A DNA stretch of 64,000 nucleotides from Jeotgalicoccus coquinae. GTDB lineage: Bacteria > Bacillota > Bacilli > Staphylococcales > Salinicoccaceae. Made by a program: the position numbers and the translations under genes. Every line of letters begins with the position of its first letter. Position 1 is the first letter of the stretch. Below, in pieces: positions 35,720 through 43,912 of the stretch. Under the pieces are notes generated by a model that saw nothing but the letters and a program-made list of their open reading frames with translations, made no database searches and was not told the DNA's origin. The stretch lies in assembly GCF_014207425.1 (NCBI RefSeq), contig NZ_JACHFF010000002.1:248001-312000 (forward strand). The letters are read 5' to 3'.

Positions 35720-36289
35720 TTATAGTGGTCTTTTTTTATTCACATTTAAAATTTTTACCAGCTGATCGTTCAAATAATCTGCACTGTAGGAAAAACCATT
35801 TTTGTACCAGTTGATAATCATACCGATAATAGCATTGGACTGATAGGATGCAAACATTTCATGATTAAAGTCTCCCTGCTGTTTATCCATATCTTCTAAG
35901 AACAATTTATCGATTTCATCAAACAGCATATAGTAATATCTTAACGGTACTTTTCTGGAAAAAATAATTTCGTAAAACGGTTTAAATTTTTCAATATGAT
36001 GAAAGATACGGATTGTCGAAGAGTCCAATTCATCCACATTCAAAATCGCCGCCCGACGATAAGGTTCCTTATAAGAACTGGCCAAGTCTAAAGTTATTTC
36101 CTTAAAATACTCCTCAAACACATCTTCAATTTGCCCGTAGTGCAAATAAAAAGTGCCCCGGTTAATCTTAGCTTTTTTGCAGATCTCTGTTATAGAAATT
36201 TCATCGAGATCTTTATCATTTAATAACTGCAGCAATGCCTGATGCAAGGCGTCTTTAGTCTTCACAATACGTAAATCATTTTTCGACAT
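35720..36289 (-). CDS. TetR family repressor
   Basis: 189 residues with a TetR helix-turn-helix (ISITEICKKAKINRGTFYLHYG, about 31-53) and a C-terminal domain of the TetR_C_7/8 type common in Firmicutes. Divergent from the SDR gene 138 bases away; the perfect palindrome at 36326-36339 between them is the probable operator for both. Confidence 0.88.
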   Translation of the reverse strand: MSKNDLRIVKTKDALHQALLQLLNDKDLDEISITEICKKAKINRGTFYLHYGQIEDVFEEYFKEITLDLASSYKEPYRRAAILNVDELDSSTIRIFHHIEKFKPFYEIIFSRKVPLRYYYMLFDEIDKLFLEDMDKQQGDFNHEMFASYQSNAIIGMIINWYKNGFSYSADYLNDQLVKILNVNKKRPL

Positions 36290-36325
36290 TTTCTCACCTC
36301 TTATTGAACAATATTATATGTATCC

Positions 36326-36339
36326 GTTCATTAATGAAC
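36326..36339. promoter_or_regulatory. Perfect palindrome, probable TetR operator
   Basis: GTTCATTAATGAAC is a 14-bp perfect palindrome 37 bases upstream of tetR and 88 bases upstream of the SDR. Partial half-sites (TTGAACA) lie nearby. Confidence 0.6.
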
Positions 36340-36427
36340 AGTTATCTAATTTTTGGTTATTGAAAGCGTTTACCTTCATTATTATAATAGATAATAGACA
36401 GTTGTACAATATAAGGAGGCTACAAAA

Positions 36428-37186
36428 ATGAGATTACAAGACAAAGTTGCAATCGTAACAGGGGCAGCATCAGGGATGGGTAAAGCAATCGCAGAAGCTT
36501 ACGCAAGAGAAGGTGCCAAAGTTGTCGTATCTGATTTAAACATAGAAGGTGCAGAGGAAGTTGCAGCAAACCTTAAAGCTAATGGTGCAGAAGCTTTCGC
36601 AATTAAAACGAATGTTTCTGTAGAAGAAGAAGTTGAACAGTTATTCGAAGAAACGAAGAAAAACTTCGGTAAACTGGATATCTTAGTTAACAATGCAGGA
36701 ATTATGGACGGCATGGAACCTGTCGGAGAAATTTCAAACGAGAGATGGGAAATGTTATTCGCTGTAAATACGACAGCAGTAATGAAATCAATGCGTTTGG
36801 CAGTCAACCTGTTCTTAGAACAGGGACACGGTACAATCGTTAATAATATTTCAGCAGGCGGACTATACGGCGGCCGTGCAGGTGCAGCATATACAGCATC
36901 AAAACACGCAGTTGTCGGTTTAACAAAAAACACAGCGTTTATGTATGCAGATAAAAATATCCGCACAAACGGTATTGCACCAGGGGCAGTTAAGACAAAT
37001 ATTGCTTCATCTATGAAGAATATGAGTGAATTTGGAGCTGGTCGTCAAAGTCAGGGAATGTCACTTAACCCGAGAGCAGGGGAACCTGAAGAAATTGCTG
37101 AAGCAGCAGTCTTCCTCGGTTCAGACGAAGCGAGCTTCGTTAATGGCCAGGTTCTTGCTGCAGACGGCGGCTGGACTGCGTACTAA
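36428..37186 (+). CDS. SDR family oxidoreductase
   Basis: 252 residues, classical SDR: TGAASGMG at 11-18, NNAG at 88-91, catalytic Ser142, Tyr155 and Lys159 (YTASK), and the terminal ADGGW motif. Substrate unknown; close in organisation to 3-oxoacyl-ACP reductase-like or glucose dehydrogenase-like SDRs. AAGGAGG site nine bases before the ATG. Probably repressed by the divergent TetR protein. Confidence 0.92.
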   Translation: MRLQDKVAIVTGAASGMGKAIAEAYAREGAKVVVSDLNIEGAEEVAANLKANGAEAFAIKTNVSVEEEVEQLFEETKKNFGKLDILVNNAGIMDGMEPVGEISNERWEMLFAVNTTAVMKSMRLAVNLFLEQGHGTIVNNISAGGLYGGRAGAAYTASKHAVVGLTKNTAFMYADKNIRTNGIAPGAVKTNIASSMKNMSEFGAGRQSQGMSLNPRAGEPEEIAEAAVFLGSDEASFVNGQVLAADGGWTAY

Positions 37187-37213
37187 ACTGATTAAATGAA
37201 TAGGTAATACTAA

Positions 37214-37250
37214 AGAAGAGATTAAATTTATTATTTAATCCCTTCTTTTA
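37214..37250 (+). terminator. SDR gene terminator
   Basis: AAGAAG-GATTAAAT with ATTTAATC-CTTCTT, T-rich after. Confidence 0.75.
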
Positions 37251-37320
37251 TTTCTCTATAAACCTCATTAAATAAATGATTAAAAAAATTTCTGATAAAA
37301 TACTACACTACTCTCAGTTT

Positions 37321-37354
37321 GAACTATCCGGTTTTGCCGGATAGTTCATTTTTC
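37321..37354 (+). repeat. GAACTATCCGG hairpin, copy 2
   Basis: GAACTATCCGG-TTTTG-CCGGATAGTTC, a perfect 11-bp stem followed by ATTTTTC. Works as a second terminator after the SDR. The same arms recur at 43391-43419, and one arm at 8093-8103. The rest of the 300-base gap to the LytTR gene holds no ORF. Confidence 0.7.
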
Positions 37355-37488
37355 TATGAACATATCTTCATAATAAATAATTTTTACCGCTTGCGAATGA
37401 TTATTAACCTCTCACGGAAAACTCACCTTTAAATACTGATTTTCGTTATATACTGTGTTTAACGAGTTTAGCCACAAGGGGGATAATT

Positions 37489-37932
37489 ATGAAGGCGGAA
37501 TTAATTATTGACGAACAGTTAAATGAAGACGAAGTCAAAATCCATACAAAAACAGCAATAGCAGGGGCCAGGGTTTTATCTTATATAGATCACTTTACAA
37601 CAGACAGGGAAAATTTAATTATCCGCTCCGATGAGGAACTGTTGATGATACAGAAATCAGATGTTATCTCTGCAGAAGTACAGGATAAAACGCTGACTAT
37701 ATATACCAAGACAGAAGAGATTGTAACATCAAAAAGTTTAAGGGAGCTGCTGGAGGAATTGAACTCAGAAACATTTTTGAAAGTATCAAAGGCAGAAATG
37801 TTAAATATTCAAATGATTAACCGCGTTGAACCTTCATTTTCTGGAAATTTGATTGCAAGGATGAAGAATGGCAAAAAAGTCAGTATTTCGAGACGTTACG
37901 TTTCTAAATTAAAAGAAAGGCTGGGGATATGA
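37489..37932 (+). CDS. LytTR domain DNA-binding protein
   Basis: 147 residues: an N-terminal region of about 45 residues, then a LytTR DNA-binding domain (about 50-147) with the FLKVSKAEMLNIQMINRVEP core and terminal SISRRYVSKLKE. There is no receiver domain, so activity is not controlled by phosphorylation. It overlaps by four bases a gene for a four-helix membrane protein, the layout of LytTR regulatory systems where the membrane partner restrains the regulator. Confidence 0.88.
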   Translation: MKAELIIDEQLNEDEVKIHTKTAIAGARVLSYIDHFTTDRENLIIRSDEELLMIQKSDVISAEVQDKTLTIYTKTEEIVTSKSLRELLEELNSETFLKVSKAEMLNIQMINRVEPSFSGNLIARMKNGKKVSISRRYVSKLKERLGI

Positions 37933-38303
37933 TGAAAAGATTAATTATCTGTGTTGCAGAAGCTGTTGGTATTGGGAGTTTTGTTTATCTCCTCTTTGGT
38001 CTTTCAGGTACATTATCCAATGAAATAATTTCTGTATGGATTGCATCTGGAATTATCGGAATCTCAACCATGCTGCATTACACAAAGCTGTCAGGATTAC
38101 CTGCTTATACAATTCAATTTACAGTGGGTATCATTGCATTCATATCCGTCTCTTTAATCAATGGATGGATAGATATGAATATTGCATCTGTACTTTCCTA
38201 TGCAGGCATTATCTTTGTAATCATGTTCATAATATTTCTCGCGTTCTATCTGATTTCGTTTCTCGACAGTAAAAAAATCAATGAGAAACTGAATGGAAAA
38301 TAG
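37929..38303 (+). CDS. DUF3021 family membrane protein
   Basis: 124 residues with four membrane helices and short loops, matching DUF3021 in size and layout. Translationally coupled to the LytTR gene (ATGA overlap). By analogy with streptococcal HdrRM/BrsRM it may be an anti-activator holding the LytTR protein at the membrane; that is inference. A strong terminator closes the pair. Confidence 0.82.
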   Translation: MMKRLIICVAEAVGIGSFVYLLFGLSGTLSNEIISVWIASGIIGISTMLHYTKLSGLPAYTIQFTVGIIAFISVSLINGWIDMNIASVLSYAGIIFVIMFIIFLAFYLISFLDSKKINEKLNGK

Positions 38304-38312
38304 AGTATTTAA

Positions 38313-38352
38313 AAAAGCTTCTAACCAAATCATCAACAGGTTAGAAGCTTTT
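38313..38352. terminator. Bidirectional terminator
   Basis: AAAAGCTTCTAACC and GGTTAGAAGCTTTT, a perfect 14-bp stem, between convergent genes. Confidence 0.9.
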
Positions 38353-38361
38353 TCATATTAT

Positions 38362-39363
38362 TTAGAACCACAAATCTGCCAGCAGTTCCATCGATTGTTT
38401 TCTTTTTTCTGGATCATAAGCGTAAGTCACAATAATCAGTTCATCTGCTCCGGTCTCTTCAGTAAACTCTTCCAGTTTTTTACGAACAGTTTCAGGTGAA
38501 CCAACGGCTTTGAGACTGAACATTGCATCCATCATTTTTCTTTGTTCTTCTGTTCCTAATTCTTCGGGCTCAACTGGCGGCTGGAGCTTACGCTGCTGGC
38601 CAGTCTGCATATCCATCATCATCTGTGTCGTTGTGGTCCAGATTTTTTCTGCTTCCTCATCTGTCGGTGCCACAACGACATTAATTCCCGCCATAACATA
38701 AGGTTCATCAATCTGGGAAGTCGGCGAATCTGTCGTAAACGCCGAGCGGTACATATCAATTTTTTGTTTATAATCATCCGGCGTAAAGTGGGTCGCTATT
38801 GAATAAGGCAGACCCAGCTGACCTGCAATAGATGCACCGTTCATACTTGAGCCGAGTACCCAAATTGGAATGTGTGTCCCTGTACCCACTGTAGAAGTCA
38901 CCGGAACACTGTGAGCGAGGCCTTCATCGCTGAACCAGCCTATAAGGTCGTAGATTGAATTTGCAAAGTTTTGAGCATCACTGCTGGTGCGCGTAATCAG
39001 CTGAGATGTTCTTTGATCCGTACCTGGTGCGCGACCCAGTCCGAGATCAATTCTATCCGGATAAAGCTGTGCAATCGTGCCGAAATTTTCAGCGACCTGC
39101 AGCGGTGAATGGTTCGGCAGCATGATACCGCCTGAGCCGATGCGGATATTTTTTGTCCGCGCTGCGGCCATCGCAATCAGCTGAGATGTCGCAGCTGATG
39201 CAAGACTTTTTGTATTATGATGCTCAGCGAACCAAAGTCTCTTGAATCCGAGTTTATCAATAAGTTCAGCATTGTCTAGGGACGCTTCGATTGCTTCCCT
39301 AACTGTCTGATTTTCCGAAATGCCCACAAGTTCAAGGACATTTAATGGTATATGTTTTGTCAT
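38362..39363 (-). CDS. LLM class flavin-dependent oxidoreductase
   Basis: 333 residues, bacterial luciferase-like monooxygenase of the widespread group 1 family: LGFKRLWFAEHHNTKSLASAATSQ near 40-60, IRIGSGGIMLPNHSPLQVAE and DLGLGRAPGTD are characteristic. It should use reduced flavin; substrate unknown. Monocistronic. Confidence 0.92.
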   Translation of the reverse strand: MTKHIPLNVLELVGISENQTVREAIEASLDNAELIDKLGFKRLWFAEHHNTKSLASAATSQLIAMAAARTKNIRIGSGGIMLPNHSPLQVAENFGTIAQLYPDRIDLGLGRAPGTDQRTSQLITRTSSDAQNFANSIYDLIGWFSDEGLAHSVPVTSTVGTGTHIPIWVLGSSMNGASIAGQLGLPYSIATHFTPDDYKQKIDMYRSAFTTDSPTSQIDEPYVMAGINVVVAPTDEEAEKIWTTTTQMMMDMQTGQQRKLQPPVEPEELGTEEQRKMMDAMFSLKAVGSPETVRKKLEEFTEETGADELIIVTYAYDPEKRKQSMELLADLWF

Positions 39364-39513
39364 TTAAATTAGTTCTCCTTTACGTATCTTATTAAGTCTT
39401 AATGTAATGTATCCCATTACAATGAGATACTCCAATCATAAAACACCATGAGATATAAAGATAATGAACTGTTTAAAAGTCGAATCATCCTCATTTTCGA
39501 AGAAGAAATTAAA

Positions 39514-39765
39514 TCAAAAAACATCTAACCAATTTAAGTCAGATGTTTCTTGCTCTTCAATATTTAAAAATTCAGCCCAAGCAGCTGGAATTTCATTAAA
39601 ACTTATTTCTTCTTCAATCACAGGCTCTATTTCCGAAGTTGCTCCTTTTCTTTCTTCAAGATTATCTACTGCCATAAAAATAAATACAAGCAGTAATGCG
39701 ATACTGATCAGCATCAAAACGAAAAGGATTATTACAGTCATTTTAGATTTGTTCATATTTTTCAT
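39514..39765 (-). CDS. Small single-pass membrane protein, 83 aa
   Basis: A basic N-terminus, one membrane helix (about 10-34) and an acidic C-terminal tail of about 45 residues. AGGGG lies eight bases before the ATG. The final codons overlap a hairpin (ACATCTGAC with TTAGATGT) followed by TTTTTTG, so the terminator is built into the 3' end of the gene. Family unknown. Confidence 0.6.
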   Translation of the reverse strand: MKNMNKSKMTVIILFVLMLISIALLLVFIFMAVDNLEERKGATSEIEPVIEEEISFNEIPAAWAEFLNIEEQETSDLNWLDVF

Positions 39766-39882
39766 AAAATTATCCCCTAGTTTGCTTTGACTTAATTATA
39801 TCATTCAGTGAATTACCTGAATAATCTCCATTGTCATTTGTCGGAATTTATTCATAAGATTCCAAGGCAAATACTTATCATG

Positions 39883-40230
39883 TTACTGAGAATCATTACT
39901 TGTTGTATTTTTAGGATAAACGATTTCCCCGTCATTCTCTATAATCGGCATGGCACCCCATTGACCTGACTTATGAGACACTACTTCTATTTCATCTTTA
40001 TTATTCACTATTATATGCTCTACACTCAAATCGTGCGCAGCTAACCAGTTACTAATGATTAAACGGTGACATCTTGATGGATGACGTTCAGCACATAAGA
40101 TAGCAACTGTATTTTCATTAGCATCTTCCATTAACGAATTGATACCTTCTTTAAATTCATCAGTGAGCGTATAAGCTGCGTAATTATGGAAGAATTGATT
40201 TTTCCAGCCTCCTCTAAATTTAAACTCATT
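39883..40230 (-). pseudogene. 5'-truncated DUF488 gene
   Basis: The minus strand encodes the C-terminal two thirds of a DUF488 protein: RGGWKNQFFHNYAAY, then the hallmark ILCAERHPSRCHR with the conserved Cys-Glu and Cys-His-Arg, then an acidic tail. No start codon with a ribosome site exists; an in-frame stop lies near 40230 and the N-terminal DUF488 strands are missing. The only internal ATG is at 40131. A decayed gene. Confidence 0.65.
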
Positions 40231-40260
40231 AGATGTAGCTTATATAATAATATACATAAA

Positions 40261-40383
40261 TACTTTCAGTATTCCATTCTGGAGATATTTGATACCAGAA
40301 CCAAAAGTGAAATTATTCTTGAAAGAGAAAATTACTGGAAAAACGTATTCGATACAAAGAAAAATGGAATGAATCATAACTGA
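40261..40383 (+). pseudogene. C-terminal scrap of a GIY-YIG-type nuclease
   Basis: About 40 codons on the plus strand ending KKNGMNHN before a stop. The ERENYWKNVFDTKKNG stretch resembles the extreme C-terminus of GIY-YIG family proteins. The upstream part of the frame is unrelated sequence antisense to the DUF488 remnant, so this is a fragment joined at a rearrangement point. Similarity is judged by eye. Confidence 0.35.
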
Positions 40384-40551
40384 TTACTAAATGATAACGT
40401 TCTTAATTTAAACAAATTCATTTTATAGTTTATATTCTTCAATACAGTAATTCAATATAAGGGGCATGCTTCTCTTCTAGGATTAAGCTTTCTCACTAAT
40501 TTAAGGGAGAGAGCAGCCCTTTACATCTGATATCCTTCAAGCTCTACTGAA

Positions 40552-40609
40552 AAGAAGAAGATTAATACCGTGGTACACACTTATCTAGTGTTTTTTAATC
40601 TTTTTTCTT
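40552..40609 (+). terminator. Long hairpin with T-runs
   Basis: AAGAAGAAGATTAA pairs with TTAATC-TTTTTCTT; inside lies ACACTTATCTAGTGT then TTTTTT. It covers the stop codon of the minus-strand DUF4357 fragment. Bases 40384-40551 hold no recognisable gene. Confidence 0.45.
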
Positions 40610-40777
40610 CCACATTTTCCATCCATTAGAAGATTTACGTGCAACAATTGAAGCTGCCGTAGAGGGTTTAGTAAAAGTATAGTCTTTTACCAACGTACCT
40701 TCATCGTTGATTGTTTTGGTTTCCATTAGTTCATTAAGTAACCTCCCGCTTGAAAAACTTTTAATCGTCTTGTTCAT
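40595..40777 (-). pseudogene. DUF4357-like C-terminal fragment
   Basis: 60 codons whose second half, TFTKPSTAASIVARKSSNGWKMWKK, matches the DUF4357 domain found at the C-terminus of nuclease and restriction-related proteins. No ribosome site precedes the ATG, and the preceding minus-strand sequence is the tail of another broken frame. Probably what remains of a larger protein. Confidence 0.5.
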
Positions 40778-40934
40778 CTATATTTTTCAATAGTTTTTCT
40801 ACATCATCTTCTCGATGCTCTTCATCAGTTTTGATTTCTTTTTCATGGATATATTCTGAGAAACTATTTTCTCATCTAAATTAATTTTAGCATTTATAAT
40901 TACGCATTCTTTTTGATAAACTTTAATCTACTAC

Positions 40935-41663
40935 TTAAAAATCCACTTCTAAACCTCTATGTATCATCGCATGACAATTTGGACAAACCGGTCTTAAATC
41001 TTTAACTGGATCTATTTTATATTCTTTACCTATCTCTGATAAGGGAACAATATGATGTACATGAATAAATTCTTTTCCGATCTCACCATATTCATTTTCA
41101 AAATTTAAATCACATACCATACAATTGTATCCATAATAATTTATACATTCCTGGCGTGCTCTAGAGCTTCTCTCGTATCTGTTTACAGCAACTTGTTCTT
41201 TGACTCCTTCATACAACGTGTCATTTTGTATAACCTCAGGGTAGAGCACAGAAAAGTTTTCTAATTCTAGAAGGTAAGTTCTAAGCGGTTCTGATAATCG
41301 TTGTGGTCCTTGAGGAGCCGTTTTCAAACCATTTTCTATTAAATTTTTCAAGTGTCTTTCGTCAGATGCGAACTCTTCAATCAATTTTAATTCCATAAAT
41401 CGACCTTGTAATGCTTCTTCATACTTAGTTCTGTCTTTCCAAAATTGAGAGTCATCTACAATGTCATTCCTTGTCTTATCTATTTCTACGACTTGTGTTT
41501 TATACTTAATAGTTTGAAAAGGAGCACTAGCATAAATATATACAATATCGTTCACTTGATAAGAATAGTTACCTTGTTTCCAGTCGATAAAACCCCATTT
41601 TTGGAATGCCGCTTCATGATCATATTTATTATGATTTGCAGATATTAACCAATATTGAGTCAT
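40935..41663 (-). CDS. EVE-like / HNH endonuclease, likely type IV restriction enzyme
   Basis: 242 residues. The N-terminal 130 or so have the EVE/PUA-like pattern (QYWLISANHNKYD, WGFIDWKQGN, VNDIVYIYAS) that reads modified bases. The C-terminal part is an HNH nuclease with two Cys pairs (CMVC, CPNC) and the catalytic HVHHIVPLSEIG followed by LRPVCPNCHAMIH. The combination suggests a nuclease cutting DNA with modified cytosines, a phage-defence role. Start at 41663 has GAGGTG nine bases upstream. It ends at the SCC-type site at 41765, just outside the larger cassette. Confidence 0.8.
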   Translation of the reverse strand: MTQYWLISANHNKYDHEAAFQKWGFIDWKQGNYSYQVNDIVYIYASAPFQTIKYKTQVVEIDKTRNDIVDDSQFWKDRTKYEEALQGRFMELKLIEEFASDERHLKNLIENGLKTAPQGPQRLSEPLRTYLLELENFSVLYPEVIQNDTLYEGVKEQVAVNRYERSSRARQECINYYGYNCMVCDLNFENEYGEIGKEFIHVHHIVPLSEIGKEYKIDPVKDLRPVCPNCHAMIHRGLEVDF

Positions 41664-41764
41664 TTCCATTCACCTCATAAACTTTATTTGAATCCAACAA
41701 ACTAATTGTATTATAAAGAATCTTCAAAGTAATGAATAATTTATGTTTATTTTAAGCAATCACA

Positions 41765-41810
41765 TCACTTATGATAGCTCTCGGCATATCGCTTTACGAT
41801 GCGGTTTTTA
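41765..41810 (-). other. SCC-type attachment site, far left, with terminal repeat
   Basis: On the minus strand GAGAGCTATCATAAGTGA (41765-41782) matches the conserved TATCAYAARTRR half of the SCC core, though the 5' half is degenerate. Next to it, reading into the cassette, GCATATCGCTTTACGATGCG plus TTTTTAC (41784-41811) aligns without gaps to the terminal repeat at 45939-45966 at 20 of 28 positions. Confidence 0.65.
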
Positions 41811-41928
41811 CAAAAAAGAATGAAAATAAATTTACAGAATTTTTACGATTAAAATTCAGATTTTCAAGTTTTTTTAAAAAATTATAGGCTATACTTAAAT
41901 ATAAGTATAAATTTACAAGGAGGTAATG

Positions 41929-43371
41929 ATGAGAACATTTATTCTTATGGCACTTTTTATCATACTTACCGCGTGCAGCACAACGGAAGAAAGCCCAGAT
42001 GAATCAAATCAAAAAATAGAGGATACAGAGGAAGGTACTGAGGACAAATCAACAGAAGCAGAGGCTACTTCAGATGAAGATCCGGATGAATCAAATACTA
42101 ACTCTGAAGAAAATGAAACGACAGAAGAAGAGACAGCATCAAATGAATCAGAAGATATTGAGATAGAGATTTCTTTAGAATCTGTTCTTGAGGAAGAACA
42201 AGGAACAATGATAAACGCCTCAAGGCAGGAAATTGAAGATGAGCTAACATCATTCATTGAAGATAATAATGGTGATGTCACAGATGAGATGGTCTATGAG
42301 AAATTACTGGAAATGTTAGGTGGTCACCCTGACATGCAGGAAGGAATTAAGTACTTTCAAGACTTCTCTGCTGAGTTAGTTGATTTAACTGACCAGCCCG
42401 GAGGCTTAAAGGTTGAGGATGGTGAGTTGTCGCTTAGAAACAATGTCTATATTTTAATGGATAACAGTGGCAGCATGGCTGATGAAATAGATGGACAGAC
42501 TAAGATGGATGCGGCAAAAGAATCAGTGAATCAATTTGTTGAAGATATGCCAAATGGTACTCAAGTAAGTCTGATTAACTATGGCTTCAGTAAAGACAGC
42601 GATGAGGAAAGTAATTCATGTTCTGCAGTTGAAGAGACCTTCCCAATTGGTGAATATGAAGAGAATGAATTTAATGAAGCTCTAAATCAATATGGTAGTG
42701 AAGGTTTCACACCCTTAGCACTTGCGATTGAAGAAGTAGGTAAGGTGATTGAGAATAGTGAATCTACTGGTAGTCATACAATTTACGTTGTCAGCGATGG
42801 ACAGGAGACTTGTAATGGAGATCCTGTGGCAGCTGTCCAAGACCTTCCAGAAGATGAGAATATCGAAACAGTTCTAAATATCATTGGTTTTGACATTCAA
42901 GACGATGAAGTGCAATCATTAGTGGATATTACAGAAGCTAATGGTGGAGAGTACTTGTCAGCAACAAATCCAGATGAATTATCCAGAATATTAAAACGTG
43001 AGAAACTAAACTTATTTAATAAGTACCGTGATTGGTCAAATGAGAATCTTAAAAATATAACTCAAGCAAGTAACGACCAGCATCTTGATCGAACTGGGGT
43101 GGTTAATGCGGCAAATACAGCGAACCGTCAGACAGATAATAGCATTGATGGTGTCTTAAATGATGTATCGATGAATAGTTCACAAGAGTTCCGCTACCCT
43201 AAAGCCAGAGAATGGGCAGAAGAGAGATACCTGATTGTTAGAGACTTCTTAAGTGAGAACTATGAAGACGCTGGAGATGATATTGATTCAGAGAAAGAAA
43301 AACTCCGTGATTCTGTGAACCAGGAGTTTGATGAAATTGAAAGTGATTATAAGGAAGATATTGAAGAATAA
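41929..43371 (+). CDS. VWA-domain lipoprotein
   Basis: 480 residues: signal peptide with lipobox LTAC (Cys about 16), an acidic Glu/Asp/Ser/Thr linker of about 75 residues, a VWA domain (about 170-360) with a complete MIDAS start DNSGS and the later Thr (GFTPL) and Asp (VVSDGQ), then a helical C-terminal region. Two cysteines in the VWA domain (SCSAV, ETCNG) could form a disulfide. Extracellular, metal-dependent protein binding is likely. ATG 41929 has AAGGAGG five bases away; 41926 is closer. First gene of cassette B. Confidence 0.85.
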   Translation: MRTFILMALFIILTACSTTEESPDESNQKIEDTEEGTEDKSTEAEATSDEDPDESNTNSEENETTEEETASNESEDIEIEISLESVLEEEQGTMINASRQEIEDELTSFIEDNNGDVTDEMVYEKLLEMLGGHPDMQEGIKYFQDFSAELVDLTDQPGGLKVEDGELSLRNNVYILMDNSGSMADEIDGQTKMDAAKESVNQFVEDMPNGTQVSLINYGFSKDSDEESNSCSAVEETFPIGEYEENEFNEALNQYGSEGFTPLALAIEEVGKVIENSESTGSHTIYVVSDGQETCNGDPVAAVQDLPEDENIETVLNIIGFDIQDDEVQSLVDITEANGGEYLSATNPDELSRILKREKLNLFNKYRDWSNENLKNITQASNDQHLDRTGVVNAANTANRQTDNSIDGVLNDVSMNSSQEFRYPKAREWAEERYLIVRDFLSENYEDAGDDIDSEKEKLRDSVNQEFDEIESDYKEDIEE

Positions 43372-43390
43372 TTGAAGTTTCCCTTGAGCT

Positions 43391-43427
43391 AGAACTATCC
43401 GGTTTTCCCGGATAGTTCTATTTTTTG
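43391..43427 (+). terminator. GAACTATCCGG hairpin, copy 3, terminator
   Basis: AGAACTATCCGG-TTTTC-CCGGATAGTTCT followed by ATTTTTTG, just after the VWA gene. It is nearly identical to the hairpin at 37321-37347. Confidence 0.9.
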
Positions 43428-43584
43428 TAAGGGCATATTCATCATGAATATATTTAATGTGTTCTATTTATGGTAACTTTCTAGTTATCCTCCAAACTAG
43501 TGAATTAAAAAATTATACAGGTTGAATTAATATAAAGTAAGTTTGTCTATATTATATTTGACTATAAACGTAAAACATTTTCCA

Positions 43585-43755
43585 ATATATAGCGTTAAGA
43601 CTACATTCTCCATGCCAATTAAATTACGATTCATCTTTGACTCTTCATGGACATCAATCGCAAAACTTTTAATTTTCCTCTTTTAAGCACTTCATCAAGA
43701 GTCATCTCATCTGCACTCCTAACTCTTGCTGTGTTAATTAAAATCGCTTTTTCTT
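43585..43755 (-). pseudogene. Remnant of a D-2-hydroxyacid dehydrogenase
   Basis: On the minus strand, AILINTAR...ADEMTLDEVLKRGKLK runs in one frame, then after a one-base shift AIDVHEESKMNRNLIGMENVVLT continues in another. Together they follow the catalytic-Arg to His region of 2-hydroxyacid dehydrogenases. Both ends are missing. It fills most of the 540-base gap between the VWA and pepF genes. Confidence 0.6.
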
Positions 43756-43912
43756 ATTAGTTTAAATTCTACAAATATTGCTCTTCTTTTTATCGTTAGC
43801 ATAGGTGCAAGCTCGGACTATTAATGTATATCAGCGTGATTAATGTTTCTCTGCATTCATTTCCTGTATGATAAAAATAAATACAGTTTTAATTAAGAGA
43901 GGAAGGTAATTG

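Noticed and set aside
36499-36966. 155-codon minus-strand ORF
   Set aside because: Shadow of the SDR gene, no ribosome site, no family resemblance.
39464-39790. 108-codon plus-strand ORF
   Set aside because: Antisense to the small membrane protein gene, which has a proper ribosome site and embedded terminator; the plus frame is low-complexity Ser/Ile/Lys.
40777-40935. Minus-strand frame ending DDVEKLLKNIDEQDD
   Set aside because: About 30 codons open, no start codon or ribosome site; may be the tail of a lost gene, too short to call.
42009-42281. Serine-rich minus-strand ORF of 90 codons
   Set aside because: Mirror of the acidic Glu/Asp/Thr linker of the VWA lipoprotein.
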